A DNA stretch of 64,000 bases from Adineta steineri (GCA_905250115.1 CAJNOI010000050.1:62706-126705); one strand, 5' to 3'. Numbered from the stretch's first letter, positions 39,201 to 49,668 are shown. The notes: generated from the letters alone by a model not told the origin. Numbers and translations: made by a program.

Positions 39201-40607
39201 AGTACGTGTTGAACCGAGATTATAAATTTTTCCTGTTTCAACAACATCACTTATTTCACAAACCTTAAACAAAAGATTCTTTTCAATTAGAATATTGATA
39301 AACAAAATAATTTACTCGATAAACAGGTTCACCATTATTTTGACCAATATTAATACGAACAAATGAACCTTTTGCTACATCACTAAAAAATGGTGAATGA
39401 CACCATCTATCAAAAAAATTAATACGAATAAAATCATATGATTAGAAATAGGAGAATTTACTTTTCCATACGAAAACGAGATAATATCATAGATTTTAAT
39501 TGATCTTTCGTTGTTATAGGTGTACATCGTTTTCGTTTGGAATCATGATCACGAGAATCGAGCGTTCGATCATCAGGTGAACTGAAATAGATTATTAATA
39601 TTGAAGGATAAAAAAATATTTTGTTTTACCGTGATCGAGCACGACGATTATCACGACTATCATCATCGTCGTCGTCATCATCTTCACTAGATGTTTGATA
39701 AACGTCAGTTACTTTCCATTTTTCATCTTTTTCATTTGTTTTGGAGCTTTTGTCAGGATTATCTTCATCACTTGAAGAAGCATCTTCGGGTTTTATAGAT
39801 GTCTTTTTGATTCTTTCATCTAAGCAAAAATCATAGTTTTAATTTTAAACTTTATCTATGAAAAGAATTGTGTCGTTTTCAAGATATTAAAAAACAAACG
39901 ACAATTGTAAAGCTTATTACTCCGTTCAAAACTCTCGATTGGTAATATAATAGTTTTACCTTGTTTCTTTTTTCTTCCTTCAACTAATAATTGAAGTGAT
40001 TTACTATGTTCAGTTTCTTTTTGTTTCGTAGCATTGATTTGTTTTCTTCTATTTGTTGATGATGGAAAATCATCATCATCATCTTCAGCATATATATCAT
40101 TATCATATAAATTTGATTTACGTATAGAAGTTTTATTTGACTTGTCATTATCACTGTCATCATCTTGATCATCAATTTCACCTTCTTCTTCACTTTTTAT
40201 TCCGGATTCTTCAGCTTTAGATTTAAGTCTTTTATTGATTTCCTCACTAAAAAACACAAAACAAAACGATACACAGATATTTATTTGTTTATAAAAGAAA
40301 AAACTATTTGAAAAATCTTACCGACGTTTGATTATTTCTCGTTGTTCATGTCTTTTTAATAATTCAGCTTCACGTTCACGTTCAGACAGAGTTTTCAACC
40401 ATGCTCGATCATTAGCATCACCACGATAATTTTCATCATAACCATCAGTAAATATATCTTTAATCAAGAATTAAAATAAATCATAAGATTTCGCGAAAAA
40501 ACAAAAATCATTGAATTACTTTTTGAACGTGATGAGTCGGAATCTGAATCTGAATCACTGTTACCACTTGTTGTTCGTTGACGTTTACGTATATCTGATT
40601 TGCTCAT
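36290..40607 (-). CDS. RTF1: RTF1, Paf1-complex subunit with Plus3 domain
   Basis: Transcription-elongation factor that links the Paf1 complex to histone modification and Pol II. The start [11 protein letters not shown] (40607) lies 3 nt after a splice acceptor. The N-terminal half is acidic and Ser-rich ([25 protein letters not shown]). The Plus3 domain spans about 38950-39600: [53 protein letters not shown]. Then a coiled-coil region ([21 protein letters not shown]), the conserved INRRNRE and [14 protein letters not shown] segments, a helix rich in Glu/Arg, and a tail ending [13 protein letters not shown], matching the RTF1 C-terminus. The intron at 37402-38623 splits an Ala codon (GC|T) and holds an entire second gene. 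The intron at 36425-36920 is also enlarged. The stop is at 36290-36292, about 200 bp before the UBR5 start. Confidence 0.93.
36425..36920 (-). other. enlarged 496-nt RTF1 intron with foldback repeat
   Basis: Donor at 36919-36920, acceptor at 36425-36426. A locally GC-richer segment at about 36497-36617 begins AGCGGGTAACACTC and ends GTTACCCTCTTGA; the outer ends are inverted copies of GGGTAACA. Its interior contains further partly self-complementary sequence (GAAGTTCTGA, TCAGAAGTTGA). Both ends resemble motifs in the enlarged UBR5 intron, pointing to one short mobile family. Confidence 0.55.
37462..38505 (-). CDS. GT32-like glycosyltransferase (DXD sugar-binding), nested in RTF1 intron
   Basis: Intronless gene of 347 aa. 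A type II membrane anchor ([18 protein letters not shown]) follows a short basic cytoplasmic tail, so it should act in the Golgi lumen. The luminal part has [10 protein letters not shown] near the start and the DXD motif [15 protein letters not shown] preceded by [16 protein letters not shown], the hallmark of the Gly_transf_sug (GT32) family, and an N-glycosylation site (NLTIT). The donor and acceptor sugars are unknown. The gene sits completely inside the RTF1 intron at 37402-38623, on the same strand, with 118 nt before and 60 nt after it. There is no sign of frame damage. A retrogene or other insertion into a formerly small intron would explain the lack of introns. Confidence 0.85.
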   Translation of the reverse strand: MKGRQMQSSRTSMFSKHMRYRYIYRYTCVLFIVFSSLWIIFHCNNNCQRILSNDESFGTYEIPNIVHFITGQGDASESILDQFGPHLGYRRLERASGEFHLINYLVLLSARQQIKPKQIYLHYSFEPTGYWWLKAKQDRQLNLTLVKIPPITSIYNHPLHHHAHRSDIARLETLDKYGGIYLDLDVLVLKSFSKLISNSYQVEAIFAWEDKQYNTICNAVIIAPIHSKFLRRIYQSYQSFNSSCWACHSVFLTGQLANIYQNEVYVLPSKAFFTPSWSHIGELYLYNKYNFKNNYACHLWNSYIGKEFLHNLTITSILKPTRMTTFIRMIHHAVGKEKLNTIAREFS

Positions 40608-41709
40608 TGTCTACAATTAGAATATCAATATGAGAATGAGAAAACACAAAACAATCGATGTACCCTTCTGCCCCCTTGTTATTCTTTCTCAACTTTTCTA
40701 TTCAACTTAACTGTATCGAAGTTCACCAATCAGATTATTCATGACAGATGCCGCTGGAAAATCAATTTATATTGAACACTAAACAACAATAGAATGTTAC
40801 TTATCATTATCGTTCAATACAATTTATCCTAACACAGAGATTAGTTTTATAATTTGAAATAAACAAGCTTTTTTCTTCTTCTCTTATTATCATAGAATTT
40901 CGATTAGAAATTGTGTAGATTTATGAAATGATATATATATATATATGAATAGTAATCAATCTAAAAAAAATATGAAAATATCACCGATTCTATCAGTCTG
41001 CTACTGAATCTCTTGATATGCAATTAAATCTCGAATGCATCATTCACTAACTTGGTCAAGCATCATTATGATGACGGGTAGAGTCGATAAACGTATGAGA
41101 GAAACCTTTGATAAATGATGTTACACACACTCTCGTATATGGAGAAGCTATTATTATTGAGTCTGACGCGTATTTATCAGCGTCATTGTTACTTGTCTAA
41201 TGAACAGCGAGAGAGAGAGAGAGAAGGTAATTCAAAAACAATATTACTCATACTTCATTATACATGTCTTTTATTCTTTGTATTGCTTTTTGTTTCATCA
41301 ATCATATACAATTTAATAGTATCTATCCGAAGATTTTTTTTCTCGTTTATATTTACTTTAAACTGAATTTCTCAAAGAATTATTTAATATTTTCTATTTG
41401 TCAGAAATGGAAAGAATGATAAATGTAATAATTTCACACATCATTGAACTTTATAGATGAATTATTTTTAATCTAAAATAACCGAGCAAACTCAAAATAT
41501 ACACTAGCTTGAATTCATATATTCACTAATAGTTTCATTAGATTGACATTTTTATCATAGATATAGCTATTATTACTTATTGTAATGAAAATTGAATACC
41601 ATATGGAGAAATAAATCTTTCTATTAAGTCGATTCAATCCCAACAGACTTTATCATAAGAAATTAATTCAACATATGCTTTCGAAAAAAAAAAGACACAC
41701 ACAATATAC
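40608..41709. other. intergenic upstream of RTF1
   Basis: Holds the RTF1 leader acceptor (40611-40612), a TA run near 40930-40946 and a GA dinucleotide tract at about 41209-41226. The frame at 41115-41366 is not supported as a gene. Confidence 0.5.
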
Positions 41710-41851
41710 CAGTGGCGGATTTAGGGGGGCGGTCAGCCCCATCGCCCCCCAACCCTTCCAAATTTTTTTACAGCAAAAATGAACGAAAAAATAGCTTTTG
41801 GCCAGAATCGCTCCCCCCCCTCCCCTTTCCAAAATCCTAGATCCGCCCCTG
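41710..41851. mobile_element. 142-bp hAT-type MITE with 8-bp target-site duplication
   Basis: The left end CAGTGGCGGATTTAGG and the right end, read inverted, CAGGGGCGGATCTAGG, are near-identical terminal inverted repeats. The flanks are CAATATAC (41702-41709) and CGATATAC (41852-41859), 7 of 8 matching, as expected for the 8-bp duplication of hAT transposons. The interior holds G/C homopolymer runs and no coding sequence, so movement would need a transposase from elsewhere. It is far more GC-rich than the surrounding DNA. Confidence 0.85.
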
Positions 41852-42264
41852 CGATATACCATATTCTTTTCTTATCGTTCAATAAAATAACTATAATTTT
41901 TTATCTTTTTTTTTGATTTATTAAATATCATTCAAATATCTTTAAATACACACAACACAACAATATTCTCATTCTCCATCATAGACATTTTGAGCAAGAA
42001 AAAAAAAAGACAGAAGAAACAATTCACACTAAACATTTTCTATACTAACAAACAAAAAAATGAATAATCATTAAGCCTAATCTATATATATATACACACA
42101 CATGAACGTAAACTGAATTAGAAAATATTTATGAGAAAATAAGCCAAATGATTAATAAACACATCAAAACACTATAATACACATAAAATTCCGCTTAATT
42201 AATATTCACAACACAAATACAAGAAGAAAATGTGTATGTGTAAAAACTTTTCTTTTTATCATAT
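41852..42264. other. 3' flank of the aquaporin gene
   Basis: AT-rich, with short TA and CA stretches near 42080-42100. Likely contains the 3' UTR and poly(A) site of the aquaporin gene (minus strand). Nothing else is seen. Confidence 0.45.
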
Positions 42265-43560
42265 TCAATGTTTGACAACTGTTGGTAGACTACGTTTAAC
42301 AAACATACGACGATCATGATGTGCCCAAACCGTTCTATTAAATAAAATTAGATTAAATTTTAAAAGAATTCTTTTTTTTTTTACCGATAAAGAAAACCAG
42401 CAACAATAGCTCCAACAAGTGGGCCAATCCAATAAACATAATGATGCTTCCATACTTCACTAAATATAGCTGGGCCAAGTGAACGAGCTGGATTAAGTGA
42501 ACCACCAGTATATGCTCCACTAATAAAAACGAACATTTTTTTTTCTAAAAAATTTTCTTTTTGTCGACTTACATAGCAAGAATATTAACTGCTAAAGTAA
42601 ATCCGATTAAAACAGGTGCAAGTCCAGTTTTTGATTTTGTATCAAGTGCAACCATAAGAATAACTGTGACAAGTACAAATGTAACAATAGCTTCAATTAA
42701 AATTCCCTTGGAAATAAAAATAAGATTAGTTTTTTTGGTTATTCAATTATTCATCGTTAATAACATACTTGCCAAACTCGTACATAATCTTCTACAACAT
42801 ACTGAATTTGTCCAGAACTATTTGTTTTAGTATATGCGTCATATACTTTTAGAAATGTTGCTCCACCTTGACACTCGTTAAAACGTCTTGATGCAAGTAA
42901 TAAACGTAAAAGACCAGCAGCAGCAATGCCTATTAAAAATATTTTTTTTCAATAAAATTCTACTTTAAATAAATCATCAAAATTTTTTACCTCCTAAAAG
43001 TTGCATGACAACATAAAGTATTGCCATAACGGCTTGCATTTCGCCAGCAATTAAAACTCCAATTGTAACAGATGGATTAAAATGAACACCTGATATATGA
43101 CCAAAACTAGCTGCTAATACCATTAAAGCAAGACCAAATGATAATGCAGCAGCAATAACACCACCTTCTGAACAAGCTCCCCATAAACCAATAAGTACAA
43201 ATAATGCTGTACCAATCTAATAAAATATAATTAAATCAATAGATCTTTTTTTCTGTTCAAAAACAAATATGTTTGTTTTACATACAAGTTCAACTAATAA
43301 TGGTCGAATAACTTGAATAAATTTATTATTGTCCTCAGGTATAATATTAAGATCGACATGTCTAAATAATAGATGTTATTATTTTACGATCAAGTATTAT
43401 GTATATTATATATGCAAGAAAGAAGATATATTTACTTTTTAACTACAGTTGTAGTTTCGGTTACAATCGGTATTGGAGCAACCGGATTTGAATGAATGAC
43501 CTCTTCGGTCGACGATAACATTGGAAGGCGTTCACTAAGTTGAACTTCTGTGGTCGACAT
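42265..43560 (-). CDS. aquaporin (MIP family), AQP8-like
   Basis: Water or small-solute channel with six TM helices. Exon 1 (43436-43560) encodes a soluble N-terminus (MSTTEVQLSERLPML). Later exons give ELIGTALFVLIGLWGACSE, GLALMVLAASFGHISG, then the first pore loop HFNPSVTIG. The remaining TM segments lead to the second pore loop GGSLNPARSLGP and the last helix YWIGPLVGAIVAGFLYR. The first NPA box reads NPS; the second is canonical NPA with the selectivity Arg after it. The sequence around both loops is closest to AQP8-type channels. The protein ends SLPTVVKH. Introns are short. A second possible first coding exon lies upstream at 44772-44860 with the same splice phase. Confidence 0.88.
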
Positions 43561-44771
43561 GTTATTATTATTTTTTCAGATAGAGGGAAACGGAGTGAAT
43601 ATGTATGTATGTATGTGTCTGTGTGTGCGAGCGTGTGTCCGCTTTGCGGTCGATACTGAACTAGTAAAGAGAAAGAAGGAAAAAAAAAAATCGTCGAACA
43701 ACGAGAGATACTTTTGGAAAAGAAAAGAGAGAAGATGAGAAGACAAGAGAGGGAGAGAGGGAGAGAGAGAGAAGAAAAAAAAACTAAACAGACAGAAAGA
43801 ATAATTAAGAAACATATAAAAAAAAAAGGCGAAAGGGAAAGAAAAAGAAATAGTAGAGGTGAACTCGGTTAGGACGACACTCCAATCAGGAATTAGTGCG
43901 GTGAGACTCATTACAACAGGTTTTCTTTCTCTTTCTTTTTTTTCCGCAAGTAAAAGCTTCCATCTCGCTGCTCTCATTATTCATACGTTGTTCGGTCAAG
44001 ATTATGATAAAGAAAAAAAAAAAAAAAAATTAAATATGTGTTAAACACAACTGTAAAAAAAAGAGAGCGAGAGAGGGAAGAAGAAAAGACAAAGAAGTAA
44101 CTATGACAATTGGTTAGAAGTAGTATCTGTCTTCCTGTTAAAAAATTTACATTATGAACTATGATGATGATGATTGTTAAAAATATGTCTGGCGTTTAGC
44201 CAACATGTCAAATGATATGTAAATGAAGCGAGAATTTAGCATAGATGAAACATCTGCGCTCTAATTATCATTGAAATCTCAATGAAATGAATAAACATTT
44301 AGGCACAGCATCAATTGATCGTCTAACTGCACTGAATAATCATCTATCTCATTTTGCTTCAAAGTGTTTCTTCCTCTTTGAACACAGATACATTATTCTT
44401 CCTTTTACAAACGGAGGTCATCATCATCATCATATACAGACAAATATTGACATTGGATGTATGTTTTTGTTGCCTATCGAATACTATCATGAATAAGAAC
44501 ATGACCGATGGTACTATCTACTTTAATTGGTAAAAAAGGAGAGAAAAAAAATTGATCTTCGTTCTCTTTTTCGCCTCCGTTTTCTTTTTTTTTGATGATC
44601 GACTCTATCAAAACATACTATATGATTGATGAGATGAATAAGTAATTACTCTGTTATTATACATATACATTGAAAAATAGTATCAACGATTAAACATCTA
44701 ATAATTCCAATAATGATCATGTCTCATTTCAACATTTTTATTATAAATTTAGTCACGTCAAAAAAACTTAC
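43561..44771. other. region between the two aquaporin first exons
   Basis: Contains a long GA-rich tract (about 43660-43860 and 44050-44100 on the + strand) and a long A run near 44013-44030. Such tracts would act as pyrimidine-rich DNA on the gene strand and may form the proximal promoter or 5' UTR of the short aquaporin isoform. No independent gene is supported. Confidence 0.45.
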
Positions 44772-44860
44772 TTGAGAAAAATATTCTTTTCTTTAATAAA
44801 TGCTATTTCATCAGGCGATGTTGTTAAATAATCTTTATGTTCACTTGTTTGTCGAGTCAT
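44772..44860 (-). CDS. alternative first coding exon of the aquaporin gene
   Basis: Reading from an ATG at 44860, the exon encodes MTRQTSEHKDYLTTSPDEIA then FIKEKNIFL and ends AA before a GTAAGT donor (44770-44771). The main first exon also ends AA before a donor, so both can complete the Lys codon of the same second exon (K|HVDLNII) without a frame change. A 3' splice acceptor (44907-44908) lies 46 nt upstream of the ATG. Joining it to exon 2 would give an aquaporin isoform with a different cytoplasmic N-terminus under its own promoter. Supported by splice phase and by an open frame only; there is no transcript evidence. Confidence 0.55.
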
Positions 44861-44908
44861 TTGTATGACTAATCGATAATCAATATTAATTGCACAATTA
44901 AATGATCT

Positions 44909-45770
44909 ATAATTAGGGTAAAATTAAGAGCAGAAAAAGGACAATAGGAGATGAGATGATAAAACAAAAGCTACTTGTATCTACTAAGAGAGTGAGGGAA
45001 AAAAAAGAAGAACAGATGGTATTGATGAAAGACAAAACAATGAGTGATGATTAAGAATAACTATGATAGGGATAAATCAGATATCTTATTTTATTCAACA
45101 CTATATATATAGAGACGAGACGCGACGGACGTAGAATGCATATGATTACTTACTTGATGATGCTTTGCTACCGTCTTTTTTTTCTATTATACTAAATTCT
45201 TTGTCTGATAAAATTAGAATAGAAACGGCAATACAGACATGTATATATTTATGGACTGTATATCCTTTCGATTATATATTCATTCCAAGATTATTCTATA
45301 GATACGAATATTTATTATATGTAATCATTCTATTCCTTCTAACCTTCTATGGTGTCAACAAGTTAACACAGTAGATAGGAGAGAATATAAAGAAAAACGA
45401 TCGTATTAAGTATACATATTTGTGTTCAAAAATATCTGCATGCTTAGCTATTTATACTGATTGACCTTCTGTTCTCCTTCGAAGCTTAGATAAAAGGCAG
45501 ATAATTGCTTTTGAATACATATCCACACCGAACAATATGTGAATGTTCACTTAAGTTTCTTTTTGTATGTATAAAGAACAAAAGAATGAGATCGAATAAC
45601 CAGATATTGAATTAGTCATATTTTATTTATCTAAGTCTTTCTTTTATACATATTAACAAATGACAAAAAAATATATAAACGTAGAAGAACGTTATGCATG
45701 ATTAAATATATATAAATCAAACAGTACGATTATTTTCGTATTTACGCATATATTTGCCATCGTCGTACTC
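44909..45770. other. intergenic, AT-rich
   Basis: Divergent upstream region shared by the longer aquaporin transcript (-) and the Hint-domain gene (+). The frame at 45165-45374 is hydrophobic and AT-driven and is not supported. Confidence 0.45.
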
Positions 45771-46565
45771 ATGATTGAAGTGTTTTTAGTAAAGATTATC
45801 TTTTTTTGTTATTTGTTTCAAGCGGTTGCCGCAGATGTAGGCGATAGTTATGATACAACATGTGTATGTGCAGAAACTTCACCTAATGGTGCATTTTGTT
45901 CGGCATTCAAATGCCAGTCAAATCAAATTACACACTGTTTTTCAAGTAATTCAACTGTAGAAATTAAATCGACAAAAGAATATAAATCAATGAATGAACT
46001 TAAAATAGGTGATGAAATACTTGTAAATATTAATAAACATGGTCAACGTATATATGAACCTATCTATTCATTTATTCATGCAAATCCTAATGGAACATAT
46101 GAATATTTAAAAATTTCAGTTGAAAATAATTTACAACGATCATTAATTATTTCAAGTAATCATCTTATCTATCGTTATAATGGAATAAATCCTATTTTTG
46201 CTGGACATTTAAAAATTGGTGATCAATTACAAGTTATTTCGAATGATGGATCGTCTATACAAGCTGGATCTATTATAAATATAAAACTTATTAAAAGTCA
46301 AGGTTATTATGCGCCATTAACACCATGTGGAAGATTAATCGTAGATGGAATTATTGTGTCAAATTATGCAACAGTAGCTAATCATCAACTTGCTCATTTA
46401 GCAATGCAACCTTATCGATGGTGGGTTCAATGGATAGGATCATCTTCATATTCTGAATCGATTCATTTCTATTGTCAATGTTTGTATTTTATTGTTGAAT
46501 ATATAAACAAATGGTTTTTTCCCATAGGATTGTATGATGGAGTTTTAACAATAACAAACTTCTGA
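45771..46565 (+). CDS. secreted Hedgehog-type Hint (Hog) domain protein, no Hedge domain
   Basis: 264 aa with no introns. Signal peptide (FLVKIIFFCYLFQAVAA), a short Cys-rich segment (CVCAETSPNGAFCSAFKC), then a Hint module like that of Hedgehog C-terminal domains. Visible Hint blocks: the nucleophile Cys in HCFSSNSTVEI, MNELKIGDEILV, the His block SSNHLIYRYNG, HLKIGDQLQV, and YYAPLTPCGRLIVDGIIVSNYA. Compared with Hedgehog, the residue before the nucleophile is His instead of Gly, the Thr of TxxH is Ser, and the Cys of the SCYA motif is Asn. Self-cleavage and sterol transfer are therefore uncertain. A hydrophobic tail follows. The family acts by splitting off the N-terminal part; here that part is very small. 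The next gene ends 41 bp downstream on the other strand. Confidence 0.82.
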   Translation: MIEVFLVKIIFFCYLFQAVAADVGDSYDTTCVCAETSPNGAFCSAFKCQSNQITHCFSSNSTVEIKSTKEYKSMNELKIGDEILVNINKHGQRIYEPIYSFIHANPNGTYEYLKISVENNLQRSLIISSNHLIYRYNGINPIFAGHLKIGDQLQVISNDGSSIQAGSIINIKLIKSQGYYAPLTPCGRLIVDGIIVSNYATVANHQLAHLAMQPYRWWVQWIGSSSYSESIHFYCQCLYFIVEYINKWFFPIGLYDGVLTITNF

Positions 46566-46605
46566 TATTATACTTTTTTATTTTTGACAAATAAATACGT
46601 TATTT

Positions 46606-47491
46606 TTATGATGTACATTGATCTATTTTAGGTAGATAACTTAAAAGTTTATTATTATCATTATCAGCAACGTATAAATCAAATTTTTTTGCTAATACAA
46701 TCTCATTTAGTCCAGTAGTTATTGTCAAGTTGTATAATAATTTCGTTCCATATATATCAAATATCTTAATACCATAGCCATTAATTGCAACCCATAATCG
46801 ACCACATGCATCCATTGTTGATTGAAAGTTATTGGTCGTAATGTCACTTTTTGTTAATGGCATAGTTCCCCATATCCAGCTATTTGTGGTACTATTATAT
46901 GCCAGTGTATAGATTGGACCGTAATTAACACCAGTTGACATATAAAATAATGTATCACTGACGCGATATAAAGTATTTGGTGCTGCAGGTGCTGATAATG
47001 AAAATGAAAGTGTATATGATGTTGGTGAAGTTACATTGTAAAAGGAAATGAGTAGTAATGTTTGAATAGGTACTACCATGATAGAACCATTTTGAATAAA
47101 TACATAATCTCGAGGATCTTTTTGAATAGGGACAGTTAACGTGTTTAGCATTGTAGCTGTTGAATAGATCACCAAATTAGACAAATGACTTACACCTTTC
47201 GCTAAAATAAAGATAGTTGAATAGTTAAAAAAAACGTTGAATATACTCACTAATGTAATATTGTTTGTTATAGTAACTTAGTGCCATAGTTTGAGAACCG
47301 ATGGCTGTTGATGATATCAATGTCATCGTTGTTCGATTGTAACGATTTAATGTATAAGAATTATAGAGAACTGCTAAATAATCATAATCATCAATAACTA
47401 AATAACTAGGTGTATTAAGACTGATTGNNNNNNNNNNGAAAATCCAAATACGTTTAAACCAATGATTACAATGCTCTATCGACCTGGTCAT
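46606..47491 (-). CDS. beta-propeller-like (NHL/SMP-30 type) protein, interrupted by assembly gap
   Basis: Two exons are joined by one intron (acceptor near 47202, donor near 47250). The protein has repeated propeller-like strands ending in Tyr/Ile/Val-rich units (PSYLVIDDYDYLAVLY, DACGRLWVAINGYGIKIF, NEIVLAKKFDLYVADNDN) and N-glycosylation sites, and ends LLSYLPKIDQCTS. Ten N at 47428-47437 interrupt the first exon, so the true N-terminus and any signal peptide cannot be read. Such NHL-like secreted proteins are common in bdelloids; function unknown. It converges with the Hint gene (41 bp apart). Confidence 0.6.
47428..47437. other. assembly gap (10 N)
   Basis: Ten N inside the propeller-like gene. 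The frame happens to stay open across it if the true length is near 10 nt, but 10 is a placeholder. Confidence 0.99.
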
Positions 47492-48181
47492 TATGATTTA
47501 CTTTATGAACATAAATAGATCAAAATTCAAAAGACATATTTCGATGATTTATTTACTATTCATTCGTTGTATTTTCTTTTCATTTTTTACGTAAATTTTA
47601 ACAGTCATACGTTGAAGAAAAAAAAACACATTTCTACTTCTTATTTCATATAGATTTTCAAAAGAAAAATTTAAATTGTTAAAATTATCGACCATGGTTC
47701 TATTTCGTATATATATATACTTTTTTTTACAGGTGCACAATCGTCTATCTGTGTGTATAGCGAAGGAAAAAAAATAAGAGATTGAGTAGATGTACAAACA
47801 AATCAGTCGAGTGTGACGTAGTATGTTTCTAAATAACATTAAAAAAAACGATGAGAGAAAAAGAACGTTGGTTTTTTTTCTTCTTCGTCATATATTAATA
47901 AGAGAAAAATAAATTTGGACCAAGTCATAGTCGTCCATACAGACCAGTCTAATAAATGATGATGAGAAAGAAAAAAAAAGGAAACAAATTATTTTGATTT
48001 GTGTCCAAAAAAAGAAAAGTAATAACGAAGCAAAAAAAAACGAAACTAAGTGAAGGACACGCACGACTGTAACGATTGGGGTAGAAGGGAGAAAGTGATA
48101 CATTCGTTTCGTTTTTTACAATTATATTACATTGTATTCATACACGCGAAATTATACTCATTGCCTTGCTGAAATAATAAA
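47492..48181. other. intergenic upstream of the VWC gene
   Basis: AT-rich DNA with several A and T runs. The frames at 47549-47839 and 47888-48103 (-) are low-complexity and unsupported. It probably holds the promoter and 5' UTR of the VWC-domain gene. Confidence 0.45.
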
Positions 48182-49191
48182 ATGGCTGGATTACGTGTAG
48201 TGATAATCACTGCTCTGCTTACAGTGTTTATTCTTAATGTTGTTGGTCATAAGCATCATAATCGACCTTGCACAAACGATCCAGATTCGAATCCATTCGA
48301 TCCTCCTTGTCCACCAACGGTACCAGTAACTCCTCCTATACCAGGTGTTAACGATAATTCAGATTCGGACGAAACATCTTCATCAAGTACTGCTGCTAGT
48401 ACTACTGCTAGTACTACTACTACTACCATTGATGATGGAGGAAATCTCACAGCACTTGAACGTGCTCATTGGTGCCGTTTTAGCAACGGTTCATTTCTTC
48501 CTTATGGCCAAACATTTATGAATTCAATCTGTTCGATGTGTCAATGCACAAAATCACGTGCTATTCGTTGTCAATTACTTGAATGTTTACCAACATATTG
48601 TATCGATAATACAATGCCATATCGTAAAGATGGTCAATGTTGTGCACAATGTGGATATGAAGTCGCAAGAAATTCTTGTGTATACAATGGCATCACTTTC
48701 CCACATGGTTAGTTCTAATCTGAAATTTATATATATAAATGATTTAATTTTTATTTATCTTTATAGGTGTAGTTATGAGAACAGTATCAGATAAAATGCA
48801 ATGCTGGTGTCAATTGGGTAGTATTGAATGTCGTAATTATGTCGGTTCACTTATGGATAGTTTGAACATGTTGACTGATGAAACAACAATTTATATTATT
48901 GTAATGGTTTTATTCGTTGTTTTACTATTCGGTTTATGTGTTTGTTGTGCTTGCACATTATCTTTCTATTATTATTATAAACATTATGAACATACATTTC
49001 AAGAAGTATATGATCAATATAATAATGCAGCTGGATGGCAACCAATGAACGAAGAAGAACAATATGAAGTTGAAGTTGATGGTAATGCCGAAAAACAAGT
49101 TGAAGACGAAAAATCTCAATCAGCAGAATATAATAATGATATGTTTCCACCACCATATGGAGCTCATGCTGATGGTGAACAGAAAAAATGA
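48182..49191 (+). CDS. VWC-domain single-pass membrane protein with cytoplasmic PPxY motif
   Basis: Two exons (48182-48707, 48767-49191). Signal peptide (VVIITALLTVFILNVVG), a Pro-rich then Thr/Ser-rich mucin-like stretch (STTTTTIDD), then a von Willebrand factor C domain with the usual spacing (ICSMCQC, RCQLLECLP, GQCCAQC). A second, partial Cys group follows (MQCWCQLGSIEC). TM helix IYIIVMVLFVVLLFGLCVCC, a Tyr-rich juxtamembrane region, and an acidic cytoplasmic tail ending with the WW-domain ligand FPPPYGAH. VWC proteins often bind BMPs; PPxY tails recruit Nedd4-type ligases, so regulated endocytosis is a reasonable inference. I do not recognise a named orthologue. Confidence 0.85.
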
Positions 49192-49668
49192 ATGTAATAT
49201 TAAACTTATCTATACTATTAAACATTGAAAACAAAACAATCAAATAACACACTATATAAACTATTGTTTTCTTTCTTTTTCTTTAAATCAACCAAGCATT
49301 CAACACGCTGTGATAAAGACAATAATTCATGTATGTAGTTAGACATATTTTTTTCTTCTTCTTCTCATTTAATATCATTAACATAAGTACACAGAACAAT
49401 AAGACTTTTTTCTTTTTCTCATTTAATATATTTTTTCATATAATAATCTTGATTCATCCTACTAACTTATATTTCAAAATAAAGATTAAGGAAATTTATA
49501 AAATAATCTTTTTTAAATAAATAAATAAATAAATAAAGTTAATTTACCTTTGAATGCGCGGCATCTGTTGTCATATGTTAATTGTGCAGAAAGAGGCAGC
49601 TGCTAGACGGCAACCTGTACTGATGGTTCTGTCAAATTTCAAGTTAAAATTTGATTAAGTACAAGATC
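49192..49668. other. intergenic between VWC and ZBBX-like genes
   Basis: T-rich 3' flank of the VWC gene with an AATAAA-like cluster near 49518-49538, then the short 5' region of the ZBBX-like gene. Nothing else is seen. Confidence 0.5.

Noticed and set aside
43576..43977. 133-aa minus-strand frame upstream of the aquaporin
   Set aside because: It is a translation of a pyrimidine-rich tract (Phe/Ser/Leu runs), more likely 5' UTR or promoter.
44772..44906. Exon of a P-type ATPase (TSPDEIA resembles the flippase SPDE motif)
   Set aside because: No other ATPase motif occurs nearby, while the splice phase fits the aquaporin second exon.
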